A stretch of DNA of 64,000 nt from Azophilus sp965215035 (GCA_965215035.1 OZ244040.1:3224001-3288000), one strand, 5' to 3'; counted from the stretch's first letter, positions 8,945 through 18,621 are shown. A program made the numbers and translations. The notes: generated by a model not told the origin, from the letters alone.

Positions 8945-9631
8945 TTACGGGCCAGAAGGCCCGTTGGTTACTAATTTTTGCGCAGCGCCCACCGGCTTCA
9001 GGCCCCGCTGGCGCGCAAGCGCCAACGCCTTTGCGACCACCTCGTCTAGGTTCATCCCGGTGCTATCGACAACGATGGCGTCATCGGCCGGTCGCAACGG
9101 GGCAGCGGCGCGCTCCCTATCCCGCGCATCCCGTTCGTGAATGGCCGCGAGAAGGTCGCGAAAACTAACATTCAAACCCTTATTCTTCAATTGTATATTA
9201 CGGCGTTGTGCGCGTACCTTTGGGCTCGCGTCGAGAAATATCTTCAATTCCGCGTCTGGAAACACCACGGTGCCCATGTCGCGGCCGTCCGCGACCAGCC
9301 CCGGCGGGCGCCGCGCCGCACGCTGCGGCAGCAGCATGGCGGTGCGCAACTCCGGATAGGCGGCGATGGTCGATGCGGCGGCGCCGACCTGTTCGGAGCC
9401 CATATGCTCCGCTGGGCCCCCGGCGTCGAAGTCGGTTTGGAGGCCCGCCACAAGCCCGGCCAGCGCCCGCCGGTCCGCCAGGCTCTGGCCCCGCTGCAGG
9501 GCGGTCGCGGCCACTAGTCGGTAGAGCGCCCCACTGTCGAGATGGCCCCAACCGAGCGCCTCCGCCAATCGCCCGGCCAATGTGCTCTTGCCGGCACCGC
9601 TCGGGCCGTCCACGCAGATGACCGGCGCCAT
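8945..9631 (-). CDS. cmk: Cytidylate kinase
   Basis: Phosphorylates CMP and dCMP with ATP in the cytoplasm (228 aa). The P-loop is GPSGAGKST at residues ~8-16. The conserved DGRDMGTVVFP segment and the basic stretch VRAQRR for substrate handling are visible. The ATG at 9631 is preferred to an upstream in-frame start because it places the P-loop at the usual distance from the N-terminus. It directly follows tyrA (gap under 100 bp), where aroA is expected. The 3' end carries a 7-bp hairpin with a 4-nt loop (8947-8964). Confidence 0.94.
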   Translation of the reverse strand: MAPVICVDGPSGAGKSTLAGRLAEALGWGHLDSGALYRLVAATALQRGQSLADRRALAGLVAGLQTDFDAGGPAEHMGSEQVGAAASTIAAYPELRTAMLLPQRAARRPPGLVADGRDMGTVVFPDAELKIFLDASPKVRAQRRNIQLKNKGLNVSFRDLLAAIHERDARDRERAAAPLRPADDAIVVDSTGMNLDEVVAKALALARQRGLKPVGAAQKLVTNGPSGP

Positions 9632-9728
9632 CGTATTCCCAGCCCGCACGTCTCACCAAGCCTCGCCAGCAAAGCGCACCCAAGCCCTGTTGTGGGGTTT
9701 AAACCGCATCCGAGCACCGCGGCCGGGG

Positions 9729-10550
9729 TCAAACGCCATCGTAGTCGCGGCGCCGGGCAGCGGCCGCTTCCAGCAATTCAAGCACGCCATCGACATCCTC
9801 CCGCCCAATGGCCTGCTCCAATTCCCGTAGCCGCCGCCGGAAGACGCCCAGCGATGTCAGCAGGCGCTCTTTGTTCAGCCTGAAAATCTGCTCCCACAGC
9901 AACGGGCTCGACGCCGCGATGCGGGTGAAGTCGCGGAATCCGCCCCCCGCCCAGGGCAACATGTCGGGTTCGACCCCGCCGATGTAGGCGAATGACAACA
10001 GGTGCGGCAGATGGCTGGTGACCGCCAATATCCGGTCGTGTTCGTCGATGGTCATCGTTCGCACCCGGGCACCCATCGACCGCCAGATGCCCGCCACCAC
10101 CCCGGTTGCCGACGCATCCGTTTCCGCCGCCGGCGTCAATACCACGGTTTGTTCCCGGAACAGGTCATCCGCCGCCTCCTCCGGGCCGCTACGCTCGGAC
10201 CCGCAAACAGGATGACAGGGCACATAGCGCGGCGGCAGCCCGCCCAGCCGACGGCGCACCGCCTGTACGACCGCCCCCTTGACGCTGCCGACATCGAATA
10301 CCACGCCGGGATGATCGCCTAGGTCGCATACCCAGGACGCCACGCGGTCGATCGGCGGCGCCAGCAGCACGGCTGCGGCATCTTCCGGGACGCGGTCCAC
10401 AACGCCATCGACAATGCCAAGCTCCAGCGCCAAATCCGCCCGGGCGCGGTCGATATCCAAGCCCAGGATCTCCGAAAACAGGCGGTGCCGCGCCGCCGAC
10501 TTGGCGAATGAACTGCCGATAAAGCCAGTTCCCACCACGGCCAGCTTCAT
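9729..10550 (-). CDS. tyrA: Prephenate dehydrogenase (tyrosine biosynthesis)
   Basis: NAD(P)-dependent oxidative decarboxylation of prephenate to 4-hydroxyphenylpyruvate (273 aa). The N-terminal Rossmann motif is VVGTGFIGSSF. The family segments HPVCGSERSGPEEA and the helical C-terminal dimerisation region (FRLNKERLLTSLGVFRRRL) follow. The ATG at 10550 overlaps the hisC stop by 4 bp, so the two are coupled. In many pseudomonads tyrA is followed by or fused to aroA; here the gene ends cleanly with no EPSP-synthase sequence after it. Confidence 0.9.
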   Translation of the reverse strand: MKLAVVGTGFIGSSFAKSAARHRLFSEILGLDIDRARADLALELGIVDGVVDRVPEDAAAVLLAPPIDRVASWVCDLGDHPGVVFDVGSVKGAVVQAVRRRLGGLPPRYVPCHPVCGSERSGPEEAADDLFREQTVVLTPAAETDASATGVVAGIWRSMGARVRTMTIDEHDRILAVTSHLPHLLSFAYIGGVEPDMLPWAGGGFRDFTRIAASSPLLWEQIFRLNKERLLTSLGVFRRRLRELEQAIGREDVDGVLELLEAAAARRRDYDGV

Positions 10551-11632
10551 AGCACTTCCCGGAGCGCATCGAGCAAACGACGGTTCTCTGCGGGCAGCCC
10601 GATGGTCGCGCGGATATGGGTCGGCAACCCGTACTCCGCCACCCGCCGGACGATGACACCACGGGCCAGCAACGCCTGGAACACCGGCCGGGAATCGCGC
10701 CCGAGATCGATGCACAGGAAATTGCCCAACGATGGAATATGGGCAAGCCCCAGGTCATCCAGGCCGCTGGTCAGGAGCGCCATGCCGGCGTGGTTCATCG
10801 CCCGGCTGCTGGCGACGAACGCCCGGTCTTGAAGCGCTGCCTCGGCCGCCACGAGCGCCAGGCTGTTAACGTTGAATGGCTGCCGCGCGCGGTTCATCAG
10901 GTCGGCGGCGTAGGCCGAACTCAGGGCGTAGCCAACCCTAAGCGAAGCGAGCCCGTGGATCTTGGAAAACGTCCTAGTCACGATGAGGTTGGGGTAGCGC
11001 TCCAACAGCGTTCGGCCATCGGGATACCCCGGCGTTTCGATGTATTCCAAGTAGGCTTCGTCCAGCACCACCCACACCCGCTCGGGCACGCGCTCCAGCA
11101 GGCCGACCAGCTCACCCTCCCGTAGCCAGGTTCCCGTGGGGTTGTTGGGATTGGCGATAAAAAGGATGCGTGTGCGTTCGCCAATCGCATCGGCAAAGGC
11201 GTCCGTATCGCAGCCATAGGCCCGCGCCGGCACGGTAACCAGCCGGCCGCCGCAACCGGTGGTGGCGAGGTAATAGACGATAAAACCGTACTGCGACATG
11301 ATGCCTTCGAACCCCGGTTCCAGCGCCATTCTGGTCGCGAGATCCAGGACATCGTTGGAGCCATTACCAAGGGTAATGCGGTTCGGCTCGATGTCGTGAT
11401 GCCGGGCCAGGGCCTGCCTGAGCCGGTACCCGCTGCCGTCCGGGTAGCGCGACAGTGTGCCGAGCGCCGCGGCGATTCCCTCGCGCACGCGTGCCCCCGG
11501 CCCGCGCGGATTTTCGTTGCTGGCAAGCTTCACCACATCGGTAATGCCCAGTTCCCGGGCCACCTCCTCGGGTGGCTTGCCCGGCTTGTAGGGTTGTAGC
11601 CCGGCGATATTCGGGTTGACGGCAGTGCTCAT
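10547..11632 (-). CDS. hisC: Histidinol-phosphate / aromatic aminotransferase
   Basis: PLP-dependent class I/II aminotransferase (361 aa). Motifs: ENPRGPG near residue 37, FIANPNNPTGTW, and the PLP lysine in RTFSKIHGLASLRVGYA. Within this cluster the enzyme is usually the HisC2 type, which serves histidine and aromatic amino acid transamination; the exact substrate cannot be fixed from sequence alone. The start MSTAVNPNIAGL (11632) is chosen because the upstream frame extension reads into pheA. The gap to pheA is 13 bp. Confidence 0.9.
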   Translation of the reverse strand: MSTAVNPNIAGLQPYKPGKPPEEVARELGITDVVKLASNENPRGPGARVREGIAAALGTLSRYPDGSGYRLRQALARHHDIEPNRITLGNGSNDVLDLATRMALEPGFEGIMSQYGFIVYYLATTGCGGRLVTVPARAYGCDTDAFADAIGERTRILFIANPNNPTGTWLREGELVGLLERVPERVWVVLDEAYLEYIETPGYPDGRTLLERYPNLIVTRTFSKIHGLASLRVGYALSSAYAADLMNRARQPFNVNSLALVAAEAALQDRAFVASSRAMNHAGMALLTSGLDDLGLAHIPSLGNFLCIDLGRDSRPVFQALLARGVIVRRVAEYGLPTHIRATIGLPAENRRLLDALREVL

Positions 11633-11645
11633 TCGGCTGGCGCTG

Positions 11646-12746
11646 TCAGATAACCGAGCGCGGATAGGAGCCAAGCCGGCGGACTTCCAGCGCAACCTCG
11701 CCCACCTCGGCCAGGGTGCGCTCGACGGTTTCATCCTGCTGATGGCCGTCGAAGTCGATAAAGAACACATACGACCAGTCGCCCGAGCGTGCCGGCCGCG
11801 TCTCTATGCGGCTGAGCGATATGCCATGCCGCTGAAAGGGCTCGAGTACCTGGAACAGGGCACCCGGCCGATTGCGGGTGGATACCAATATGGAGGTCTT
11901 GTCGCGACCGCTGGGGCCAACATGCTGCCGCCCGATGACCAGAAAGCGGGTCTTGTTGTCTGTGTGGTCCTCGATGCTGGAAGCGACCACCTCCAGGTTG
12001 TACCGCTCCGCCGCAGTTTCCCCGGCCACCGCCGCCAGCTTCGGGTTCTGCGCCGCCAGGCGCGCCGCTTCCGCGTTGCTGGCCACGGCCAGCCGCTCGA
12101 CACCGGGATGGTTGGCGTCGAGCCAGCGCCGGCACTGCGCCAGGGTCTGCGCGTGGGCAAGAATCCGCTCCAGCGGCCCGCCGCCATCCGGGTGAACCAG
12201 AAACGCGTGGTGAATGGGCAGTTCGACCTCCGCGCAGATGCCGATGTCAGGCGCACAGGCCATAAAGCAGTCGAGGGTGTGATTGACCATGCCCTCGGTT
12301 GAGTTCTCCACGGGCACCACACCGTAGTGCACTTCGGCGGCTTCGACTTCCCGAAACACCTCGTCGATGGCACCGAGGGGGCGCGTGCGCACAAAGTGGC
12401 CGAATTGGGCGAGCGCCGCCATCTCGGTGTAGGTACCCGCCGGGCCAAGGTAGGCGACAGTCAGCGGTTGCTCCAGGGACAGGCAACAGGAGATGATTTC
12501 GCGGAACAGCCGGGCGATGTCGCTATCCGGCATCGGCCCCGGGTTGCGTTGCCGCACGCGGGCAAGTATTTGCGCCTCGCGTTCCGGCCGATAGAACAGG
12601 GGCGTCTCACCGCCCTGCTCCGCCTGCTTGACCTTGCCGACCTCAAGGGCGAGGCTGGCGCGCTCGTTCAGCAGCCGCTGGAGTTCCGCATCGACCCGGT
12701 CGATACGCTCCCGGATACGCACCAGGGCGGGGTTATCCGCACTCAT
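11646..12746 (-). CDS. pheA: Bifunctional chorismate mutase / prephenate dehydratase
   Basis: P-protein of phenylalanine synthesis (366 aa). The N-terminal ~90 residues form an AroQ-type chorismate mutase (RIRERIDRVDAELQRLLNER). Prephenate dehydratase runs ~95-275 (YLGPAGTYTEMAA, VPVENSTEGMV, KTRFLVIGRQ). A C-terminal ACT domain follows (~285-360, NRPGALFQVLEPF, SRIETRPAR) for allosteric Phe control. It overlaps serC by 14 bp. Confidence 0.95.
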   Translation of the reverse strand: MSADNPALVRIRERIDRVDAELQRLLNERASLALEVGKVKQAEQGGETPLFYRPEREAQILARVRQRNPGPMPDSDIARLFREIISCCLSLEQPLTVAYLGPAGTYTEMAALAQFGHFVRTRPLGAIDEVFREVEAAEVHYGVVPVENSTEGMVNHTLDCFMACAPDIGICAEVELPIHHAFLVHPDGGGPLERILAHAQTLAQCRRWLDANHPGVERLAVASNAEAARLAAQNPKLAAVAGETAAERYNLEVVASSIEDHTDNKTRFLVIGRQHVGPSGRDKTSILVSTRNRPGALFQVLEPFQRHGISLSRIETRPARSGDWSYVFFIDFDGHQQDETVERTLAEVGEVALEVRRLGSYPRSVI

Positions 12747-13815
12747 CCCGAAACTCTGTCATGAACTTGACCAAGGCATCAACCGCCGCTTCCGACACCG
12801 CGTTGTAGAGGCTTGCGCGCATGCCGCCGACACTGCGGTGCCCCTTCAGGTTCTTCAGGCCCTGGTCGTTCGCCCGGCGCAGGAATTCTGCATCGAGGGA
12901 CGAATCCGGCAGCGTAAACGGAACATTCATCACAGACCGGTCTGCTGGTACCACGGGAGAGCGGTAGAAGTTGCCGCCGTCGATGCAGGCGTAGAGCTTG
13001 GCGGCCTTGACGGCATTGCGCTCGGCCACCGCCGCCACGCCGCCCTGTTTCTTAAGCCACCGGAACACGAGGCCGGCCATGTACCAGGCATAGGCCGGCG
13101 GCGTGTTGTACATGCAGCCGTAGCGGGCATTGACGGCGTAGTCCAGCAGGCTTGGGGTTTCCGGGCGGGCGCGGCCAATCATGTCACTGCGCACCACCGC
13201 CACCGCCAGCCCGGCGGGCCCCAGGTTTTTTTGGGCACCGGCGTAGAGCGCCGCGAAACGCGACACGTCGATGGGCCGGGACAGCAGATCCGAGGACATA
13301 TCCGCCACCAAGGGCAGGCCGCAATCCGGAAAGTCCTGGAACTGCACGCCGCCGATGGTCTCGTTGGAGCACAGGTGCAGGTAGGCGGCGGAGTCGTTGA
13401 TGCGCCAGTCGGCCGGGGGCGGAATGCGGTCGAAATTCGACCCGTTGGCACTAGCCGCCACGTTGACCTCGCAGTATTTTCGGGCCTCGCCGATGGCCTT
13501 GGCGGACCAGGAACCGGTTTCCACATAGTCGGCGGTGGTGTTCTCGCCCAACAGGTTGAGCGGCACGGCGGCAAACTGCATGGTGGCACCGCCGTGCATG
13601 AAGAACACTCGGTAATCCTCGGGAATCTGCAACAGCTCGCGAAAATCCGCCTCGGCCCGCTCCGCAAGTTGCATAAAGGCGCTGCCCCGGTGGCTCATTT
13701 CCATGACGGACATGCCCGTACCTTGGTAGTCGAGCAGCTCTTCCCGGGCCTGTTCCAGCACCTCCTGGGGTAGCGCGGCCGGGCCCGGCGAGAAGTTGAA
13801 CGGTCTGGCAGGCAT
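12733..13815 (-). CDS. serC: Phosphoserine aminotransferase
   Basis: PLP enzyme (360 aa) of serine and pyridoxine biosynthesis, converting 3-phosphohydroxypyruvate with glutamate. It starts MPARPFNFSPGPAALP, the family hallmark, and has FMHGGATMQFAAVPLNL, and the PLP lysine in YAGAQKNLGPAGLA. It overlaps the start of pheA, so serC-pheA-hisC-tyrA-cmk reads as one operon. The 88 bp to gyrA probably hold its promoter. Confidence 0.95.
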   Translation of the reverse strand: MPARPFNFSPGPAALPQEVLEQAREELLDYQGTGMSVMEMSHRGSAFMQLAERAEADFRELLQIPEDYRVFFMHGGATMQFAAVPLNLLGENTTADYVETGSWSAKAIGEARKYCEVNVAASANGSNFDRIPPPADWRINDSAAYLHLCSNETIGGVQFQDFPDCGLPLVADMSSDLLSRPIDVSRFAALYAGAQKNLGPAGLAVAVVRSDMIGRARPETPSLLDYAVNARYGCMYNTPPAYAWYMAGLVFRWLKKQGGVAAVAERNAVKAAKLYACIDGGNFYRSPVVPADRSVMNVPFTLPDSSLDAEFLRRANDQGLKNLKGHRSVGGMRASLYNAVSEAAVDALVKFMTEFRDECG

Positions 13816-13903
13816 GGCTCAGCAGCCCCCCGCAGCAGCACCGGGGCCACTCGTCCAGAGCGGTCTCGATGCCCGGGCGACAACCCTGCATGCGATTTGC
13901 CCG

Positions 13904-16495
13904 CTAGCCATCCGGCGGCTCTCCCCGGCCGTCGTTCTTTTCTTCATTGGCCCCGTTGGATTCGACGATGCGGGCGACGCTGATCAGACGTTCCTCGCCG
14001 CGCAGGGCGATCAGGCGCACCCCCTGGGTATTGCGCCCCTGCACCGACACCTCATCGCCGCCGGTACGCACCAGCGTACCCATGTCGCTGATCAGCATCA
14101 GTTCATCGCCCTCCAGCACCTGCACGGCGCCGACGAGATCGCCGTTGCGCTGGTTGGATTGCATGGCGATCACGCCCTGGATGCCCCTGCCCTTGACGGG
14201 AAACTCGGCCACGCGCGTGCGCTTGCCGTAGCCGTTGGCGCTGGCGGTCAGCACGTAGCCATCCTTGCTTGGAATGATGAGCGAAATGACTCTATGGCCG
14301 CCACGCATGCGAATACCGCGCACGCCGCGCGCCTGGCGCCCCATGGCGCGAATATCGGATTCCTTGAACCGGACGGCTTTCCCGGAACTGGCCGTTAGCA
14401 GCACGTCGCAATGGCCGTCGGTAATGGCCGCGCCCACCAGGGTATTGCCCTCCTCTAGGGCCAGCGCAATCAGCCCGCTCGGCCGTGGATGGGAAAAGTG
14501 CGACAACCGGGTTTTCTTGACCGTGCCGTTGGCCGTCGCCATGACCACGAAGTGGCCGTCGTCGTATTCCCGGACGGGAAGCAGCGAGGTGACCCGTTCG
14601 TCGGGCCCCAGGGGCAACAGGTTGACCAGCGGCCGTCCCTTGGCGTTGCGGTTGCCCCTGGGAATCTGAAACACCCGCAGCCAGTACACCTTGCCAACGT
14701 TGGAGAAACACAGCAGCGTCGCGTGGCTGTTGGCCACCAGCAGATTCTCCACAAAATCCTCTTCGCGTACCCTGGCCGCCACCTTGCCCCGGCCACCCCG
14801 GCGTTGCGCCTGGTAGACATCGAGCGGCTGGGTCTTGGCGTAGCCCTTGTGCGAAATCGTTACCACCAGGTCTTCCTCGGTGATGAGATCCTCCGTGGAA
14901 AGATCCTGCTGTGTGCTGAGGATTTCGGTGCGCCGCGGGTCTCCATAGGCCTCGGCGAGTTCCTCGAGTTCCTCGCGAATCACCGCCTGCAGGCGATCCT
15001 GGGAACCCAGGATGTCCCGCAGGTCCGCGATCTCGTCCAGAACCGCCTGGTAGTCCGCGACCAGCTTGTCCTGTTCCAAGGCGGTCAGGCGGTGCAGGCG
15101 CAAATCCAGAATGGCCTGGGCCTGGTCCTCGGAGAGGTAGTAGCCCCCGTCGCGAAGGCCGAACCTGTCCTCGAGGCCATCCGGGCGGCAGGCGTCGCTG
15201 CCGGCCCGGGCCAGCAGGCCTTGCACGCTCTCCGCCATCCAGCCGCGCTCCATCAGGGCGGCTTTGGCCACGGCGGAGGACGGCGACCGCCGGATCAGTT
15301 CGATCACCTGGTCGATGCTCGCCAGCGCCACCGCCTGGCCCTCTAGGAGGTGGCCGCGCCGACGGGCGCGACCGAGCAGGTAAAGCGTGCGCCTGGTAAC
15401 CACCTCCTTGCGGTGCTGCACGAAGGCCTCGAGCATCTGTTTCAGGTTCAGTACCCGGGGTTGGCCGTGAACCAGCGCTACGCAGTTGATGCCGAAAACG
15501 GATTGCAACTGGGTCTGGGCGTAGAGGTTGTTCAGCACCACCTCGCCCGATTCCCCCCGGCGCAACTCGATGACGATGCGCATGCCGTCCTTGTCCGACT
15601 CGTCGCGCAGCTCGGAGATGCCTTCGACCTTCTTGCTCTTGACCAGTTCGGCGATCTTCTCGATCAACCGCGACTTGTTGAGTTGATAGGGAATCTCGGT
15701 AATGACGATGACGTCGCGGTCGCGCTTCTTGTCCTCGATCACCTCTGCCCGGGCACGAACATAGATGCGGCCCCGACCGGTGCGGTAGGCCTGCACGATG
15801 CCGGCGCGACCGTTGATGATGCCCGCGGTGGGAAAGTCCGGGCCCTTGATGTGTTCCATCAACCCATCGACAGTGGTGGCCGGATCATCCAGCAGGGCCA
15901 GGACGGCGGCCACCACCTCGTTGAGGTTGTGAGGCGGAATATTGGTCGCCATGCCGACCGCGATACCGGAACTGCCGTTGATCAGCAGGTTCGGCGCCCG
16001 GGTGGGCAGCACCTCCGGCATGGTCAGGGTATCGTCGTAGTTGGGAACGAAGGCTACGGTTTCCTTGTCCAGGTCGGCCAGCAGCTCCGAGGCAAGCCGC
16101 GCCATGCGCACCTCGGTATAGCGCATCGCCGCGGGCGGGTCGCCATCCACTGAACCGAAGTTCCCCTGCCCGTCGATAAGGAGGTAGCGCATGGCGAAAT
16201 CCTGGGCCATGCGCACCAGGGTGTCGTAGATGGCCAGATCGCCGTGGGGGTGGTACTTGCCCATCACGTCGCCAACGACCCGGGCGGACTTGACATAGGG
16301 GCGGTTGTGGGTGTTGTTCAGTTCGTTCATGGTGAACAACACGCGGCGATGGACGGGCTTCAGCCCGTCGCGCACATCGGGCAGCGCGCGACCGACGATG
16401 ACACTCATCGCGTAGTCCAGGTAGGACTGGCGCAGTTCGTCTTCGATGTTTACGGGGAGAATTTCCCGCGCTTGGCCGGGGATCGGGTCGGACAT
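13904..16495 (-). CDS. gyrA: DNA gyrase subunit A, with Leu at the Ser83 position
   Basis: Type II topoisomerase A subunit (863 aa) that introduces negative supercoils with GyrB. The winged-helix/catalytic region holds the active Tyr in AAMRYTEVRMARLA (~residue 126). The C-terminal pinwheel begins with the GyrA box QRRGGRGK, which marks gyrase rather than topoisomerase IV. The quinolone-determining segment reads YHPHGDLAIYDTLVRMAQ: the residue aligned with E. coli Ser83 is Leu87 (CTG, codon at 16235-16237), while the acidic Asp aligned with Asp87 is kept (Asp91). It is divergent from the amidohydrolase gene. Confidence 0.97.
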   Translation of the reverse strand: MSDPIPGQAREILPVNIEDELRQSYLDYAMSVIVGRALPDVRDGLKPVHRRVLFTMNELNNTHNRPYVKSARVVGDVMGKYHPHGDLAIYDTLVRMAQDFAMRYLLIDGQGNFGSVDGDPPAAMRYTEVRMARLASELLADLDKETVAFVPNYDDTLTMPEVLPTRAPNLLINGSSGIAVGMATNIPPHNLNEVVAAVLALLDDPATTVDGLMEHIKGPDFPTAGIINGRAGIVQAYRTGRGRIYVRARAEVIEDKKRDRDVIVITEIPYQLNKSRLIEKIAELVKSKKVEGISELRDESDKDGMRIVIELRRGESGEVVLNNLYAQTQLQSVFGINCVALVHGQPRVLNLKQMLEAFVQHRKEVVTRRTLYLLGRARRRGHLLEGQAVALASIDQVIELIRRSPSSAVAKAALMERGWMAESVQGLLARAGSDACRPDGLEDRFGLRDGGYYLSEDQAQAILDLRLHRLTALEQDKLVADYQAVLDEIADLRDILGSQDRLQAVIREELEELAEAYGDPRRTEILSTQQDLSTEDLITEEDLVVTISHKGYAKTQPLDVYQAQRRGGRGKVAARVREEDFVENLLVANSHATLLCFSNVGKVYWLRVFQIPRGNRNAKGRPLVNLLPLGPDERVTSLLPVREYDDGHFVVMATANGTVKKTRLSHFSHPRPSGLIALALEEGNTLVGAAITDGHCDVLLTASSGKAVRFKESDIRAMGRQARGVRGIRMRGGHRVISLIIPSKDGYVLTASANGYGKRTRVAEFPVKGRGIQGVIAMQSNQRNGDLVGAVQVLEGDELMLISDMGTLVRTGGDEVSVQGRNTQGVRLIALRGEERLISVARIVESNGANEEKNDGRGEPPDG

Positions 16496-16621
16496 TGGGC
16501 ACGCGCCGAAAAGGCCACAAGTCTACCACGAACCGGCCGCCGAAGCGCACTCCGATACATGCGCGGGTCGGGGTGCGGCTTTGCTGGCGCTCGGGCGAGC
16601 CCCCTGTCGTATAATCCGCCA

Positions 16622-17932
16622 ATGAGCCCCTGCGACCTACTCATCCAATGCCGCTGGTGTATTCCCGTCGCCCCGTCCTGTGTGCCTGTCGAACACGCCG
16701 CCATTGCCGTCACCGGCGAACGGATCGTGGCGGTCGGCCCGCGCGCCGAGGTCACGGCCGCCTTTGCTCCGGATACCCTGGTCGATCTCGGTCGGCACGC
16801 CGTCATTCCGGGTCTGGTCAATGCCCACGGGCACGCGGCCATGAGCCTGCTGCGGGGTACCGCCGAAGATTTGCCGTTACAGCAATGGTTGACCGAGGTC
16901 ATCTGGCCGTTGGAGGCCAGGCTTCTTTCACCGGAATTCGTGCGCACGGGCACCGAACTGGCCATGGCGGAGATGCTGTCTCGGGGCATTACCACCTTCG
17001 CGGACATGTACTACTACCCCGAGGAGGCCGCACGCTGCGCTTCGCGCGCGGGGATGCGCATCGAAGTCGCCTTTCCCGTCATCGACTTCGCCAATGCCTG
17101 GAGCCGCAATGCCGAAGATGCCCTGCACAAGGGCATGGCGCTGCACGACGACTACCGCGACGACCCCCTGGTCAGTATCGCATTCGGGCCACACTCCGCC
17201 TACACGGTCTCCCGGGATGCCCTGGAGAAAACGGTCATGTTTGCGGAAGAGCTTGAATCCGCGGTACACATGCACCTCCACGAGAACGCGGCGGAAGTGG
17301 CCGAAGCGCGCGGTCGGGTGGGAAAGTCCTGGATTTACCACCTACAGGAACTGGGCCTGCTGTCGCCGTCGCTGCAGGCTGTGCATATGACGCAGCTAAC
17401 CGACCACGAACTGGAACTCGTTGCCGATTACAACGTCAACGTCATCCACTGCCCGCATTCCAACCTCAAGCTGGCAAGCGGCATCTGCCCGGTGGAACGG
17501 CTGCGCGCGGCCGGCGTCAACGTCGCCCTCGGCACCGACGGCGCCGCGTCGAACAACACCCTCGACCTGCTTGGAGAGGCGCGCCTCGCCGCGCTGCTCG
17601 CCAAGCAGACGGGTGGTGACAGCACCCTCGGCGACGCCCCGCAAATGTTGCGCATGGCAACCCTGGGGGGCGCCCGGGCCCTCGGTCTCGACAAGGTAGC
17701 GGGTTCGCTGGAGCCCGGCAAACAGGCGGATATGGTCGCCTTCGACTTGGGAGCGCCGCGCTTTGCGCCCATGCGCGACCCGGTCGCCACACTGATTCAT
17801 GGCAACCCGACCGGTGCCGTCAGTCACGTCTGGGTGGCCGGACGGTGCCTGTACGAAAACGGCGTTTTCACGACCTTCGATAGCGAAGCGCTCGTTGCCC
17901 GTGCCGAGCGCTGGCGGGAGTTGGAACATTGA
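16622..17932 (+). CDS. TRZ/ATZ-family amidohydrolase (MTA/SAH deaminase-like)
   Basis: Metal-dependent deaminase of the amidohydrolase superfamily (436 aa), most like 5-methylthioadenosine/S-adenosylhomocysteine deaminases. Metal site: GLVNAHGHAAMSLLRG (residues ~64-79), then HMHLHENA, VHMTQL and the terminal Asp in ALGTDGAASNN. The ATG at 16622 is taken because upstream codons in the open frame run into the gyrA promoter. It lies divergent to gyrA and just ahead of ubiG, as in pseudomonads. Its stop overlaps the ubiG start. Substrate is an inference from family and context. Confidence 0.85.
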   Translation: MSPCDLLIQCRWCIPVAPSCVPVEHAAIAVTGERIVAVGPRAEVTAAFAPDTLVDLGRHAVIPGLVNAHGHAAMSLLRGTAEDLPLQQWLTEVIWPLEARLLSPEFVRTGTELAMAEMLSRGITTFADMYYYPEEAARCASRAGMRIEVAFPVIDFANAWSRNAEDALHKGMALHDDYRDDPLVSIAFGPHSAYTVSRDALEKTVMFAEELESAVHMHLHENAAEVAEARGRVGKSWIYHLQELGLLSPSLQAVHMTQLTDHELELVADYNVNVIHCPHSNLKLASGICPVERLRAAGVNVALGTDGAASNNTLDLLGEARLAALLAKQTGGDSTLGDAPQMLRMATLGGARALGLDKVAGSLEPGKQADMVAFDLGAPRFAPMRDPVATLIHGNPTGAVSHVWVAGRCLYENGVFTTFDSEALVARAERWRELEH

Positions 17933-18621
17933 ACGTCGACGACGCCGAAATCGGCAAGTTCGAGGCGCTGGCGCATCGCTGGTGGGACCCCCAGGGGGAC
18001 TTCAAGACACTGCACGACATCAACCCCCTGCGCTTGGACTACATCGGCCAGCGGGCGCGCCTAGATGGGGCCAATGTGCTCGATGTGGGTTGCGGCGGCG
18101 GCATATTGTCGGAGGCCATGGCGGGCGCCGGTGCTACGGTGACGGGTATCGACATGGCGGAAAAGCCCCTGGCCGTGGCCCGATTGCATGCCCTTGAGAC
18201 GGGTGCCCGGCTGGAATACCTAGCGGCGACACCCGAAGCGCTCGCCAGGGAGCGGCCCGGCGCCTTCGACACCATTACCTGTATGGAGATGCTGGAGCAT
18301 GTTCCCGACTATGAATCTTCCATCGCCGCCTGCGCCGACCTAGCGGCACCGGGCGGCCAACTGTTCTTCTCCACCATCAGCCGTACCCCGAAGGCGTACC
18401 TGCTCGCTATTGTGGGCGCGGAATACGTGTTGAACATACTGCCTAAGGGCACCCACGACTACACCAAGCTGATTCGCCCCTCCGAGCTGGCCAGGGCGGT
18501 TCGCAGGGCCGGTTTGAGCGTGGAAGAGATTACCGGCATGGCCTACAACCCCCTCTCCCGCCGGGCCAGGCTCTCCCCGCATACGGACGTCAACTACTTC
18601 CTGCACGCCAGTAAGCCCTGA
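17929..18621 (+). CDS. ubiG: Ubiquinone biosynthesis O-methyltransferase
   Basis: SAM-dependent O-methylation at two steps of ubiquinone synthesis (230 aa). It begins MNVDDAEIGKFEALAHRWWDP, with the FEALAHRWWD helix typical of UbiG; SAM motif I is VLDVGCGGGILSEAMA. The family phrase ISRTPKAYLLAIVGAEYVL is present. The start is TTG at 17929, overlapping the amidohydrolase stop (translational coupling); there is no nearby ATG. Confidence 0.93.
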   Translation: MNVDDAEIGKFEALAHRWWDPQGDFKTLHDINPLRLDYIGQRARLDGANVLDVGCGGGILSEAMAGAGATVTGIDMAEKPLAVARLHALETGARLEYLAATPEALARERPGAFDTITCMEMLEHVPDYESSIAACADLAAPGGQLFFSTISRTPKAYLLAIVGAEYVLNILPKGTHDYTKLIRPSELARAVRRAGLSVEEITGMAYNPLSRRARLSPHTDVNYFLHASKP

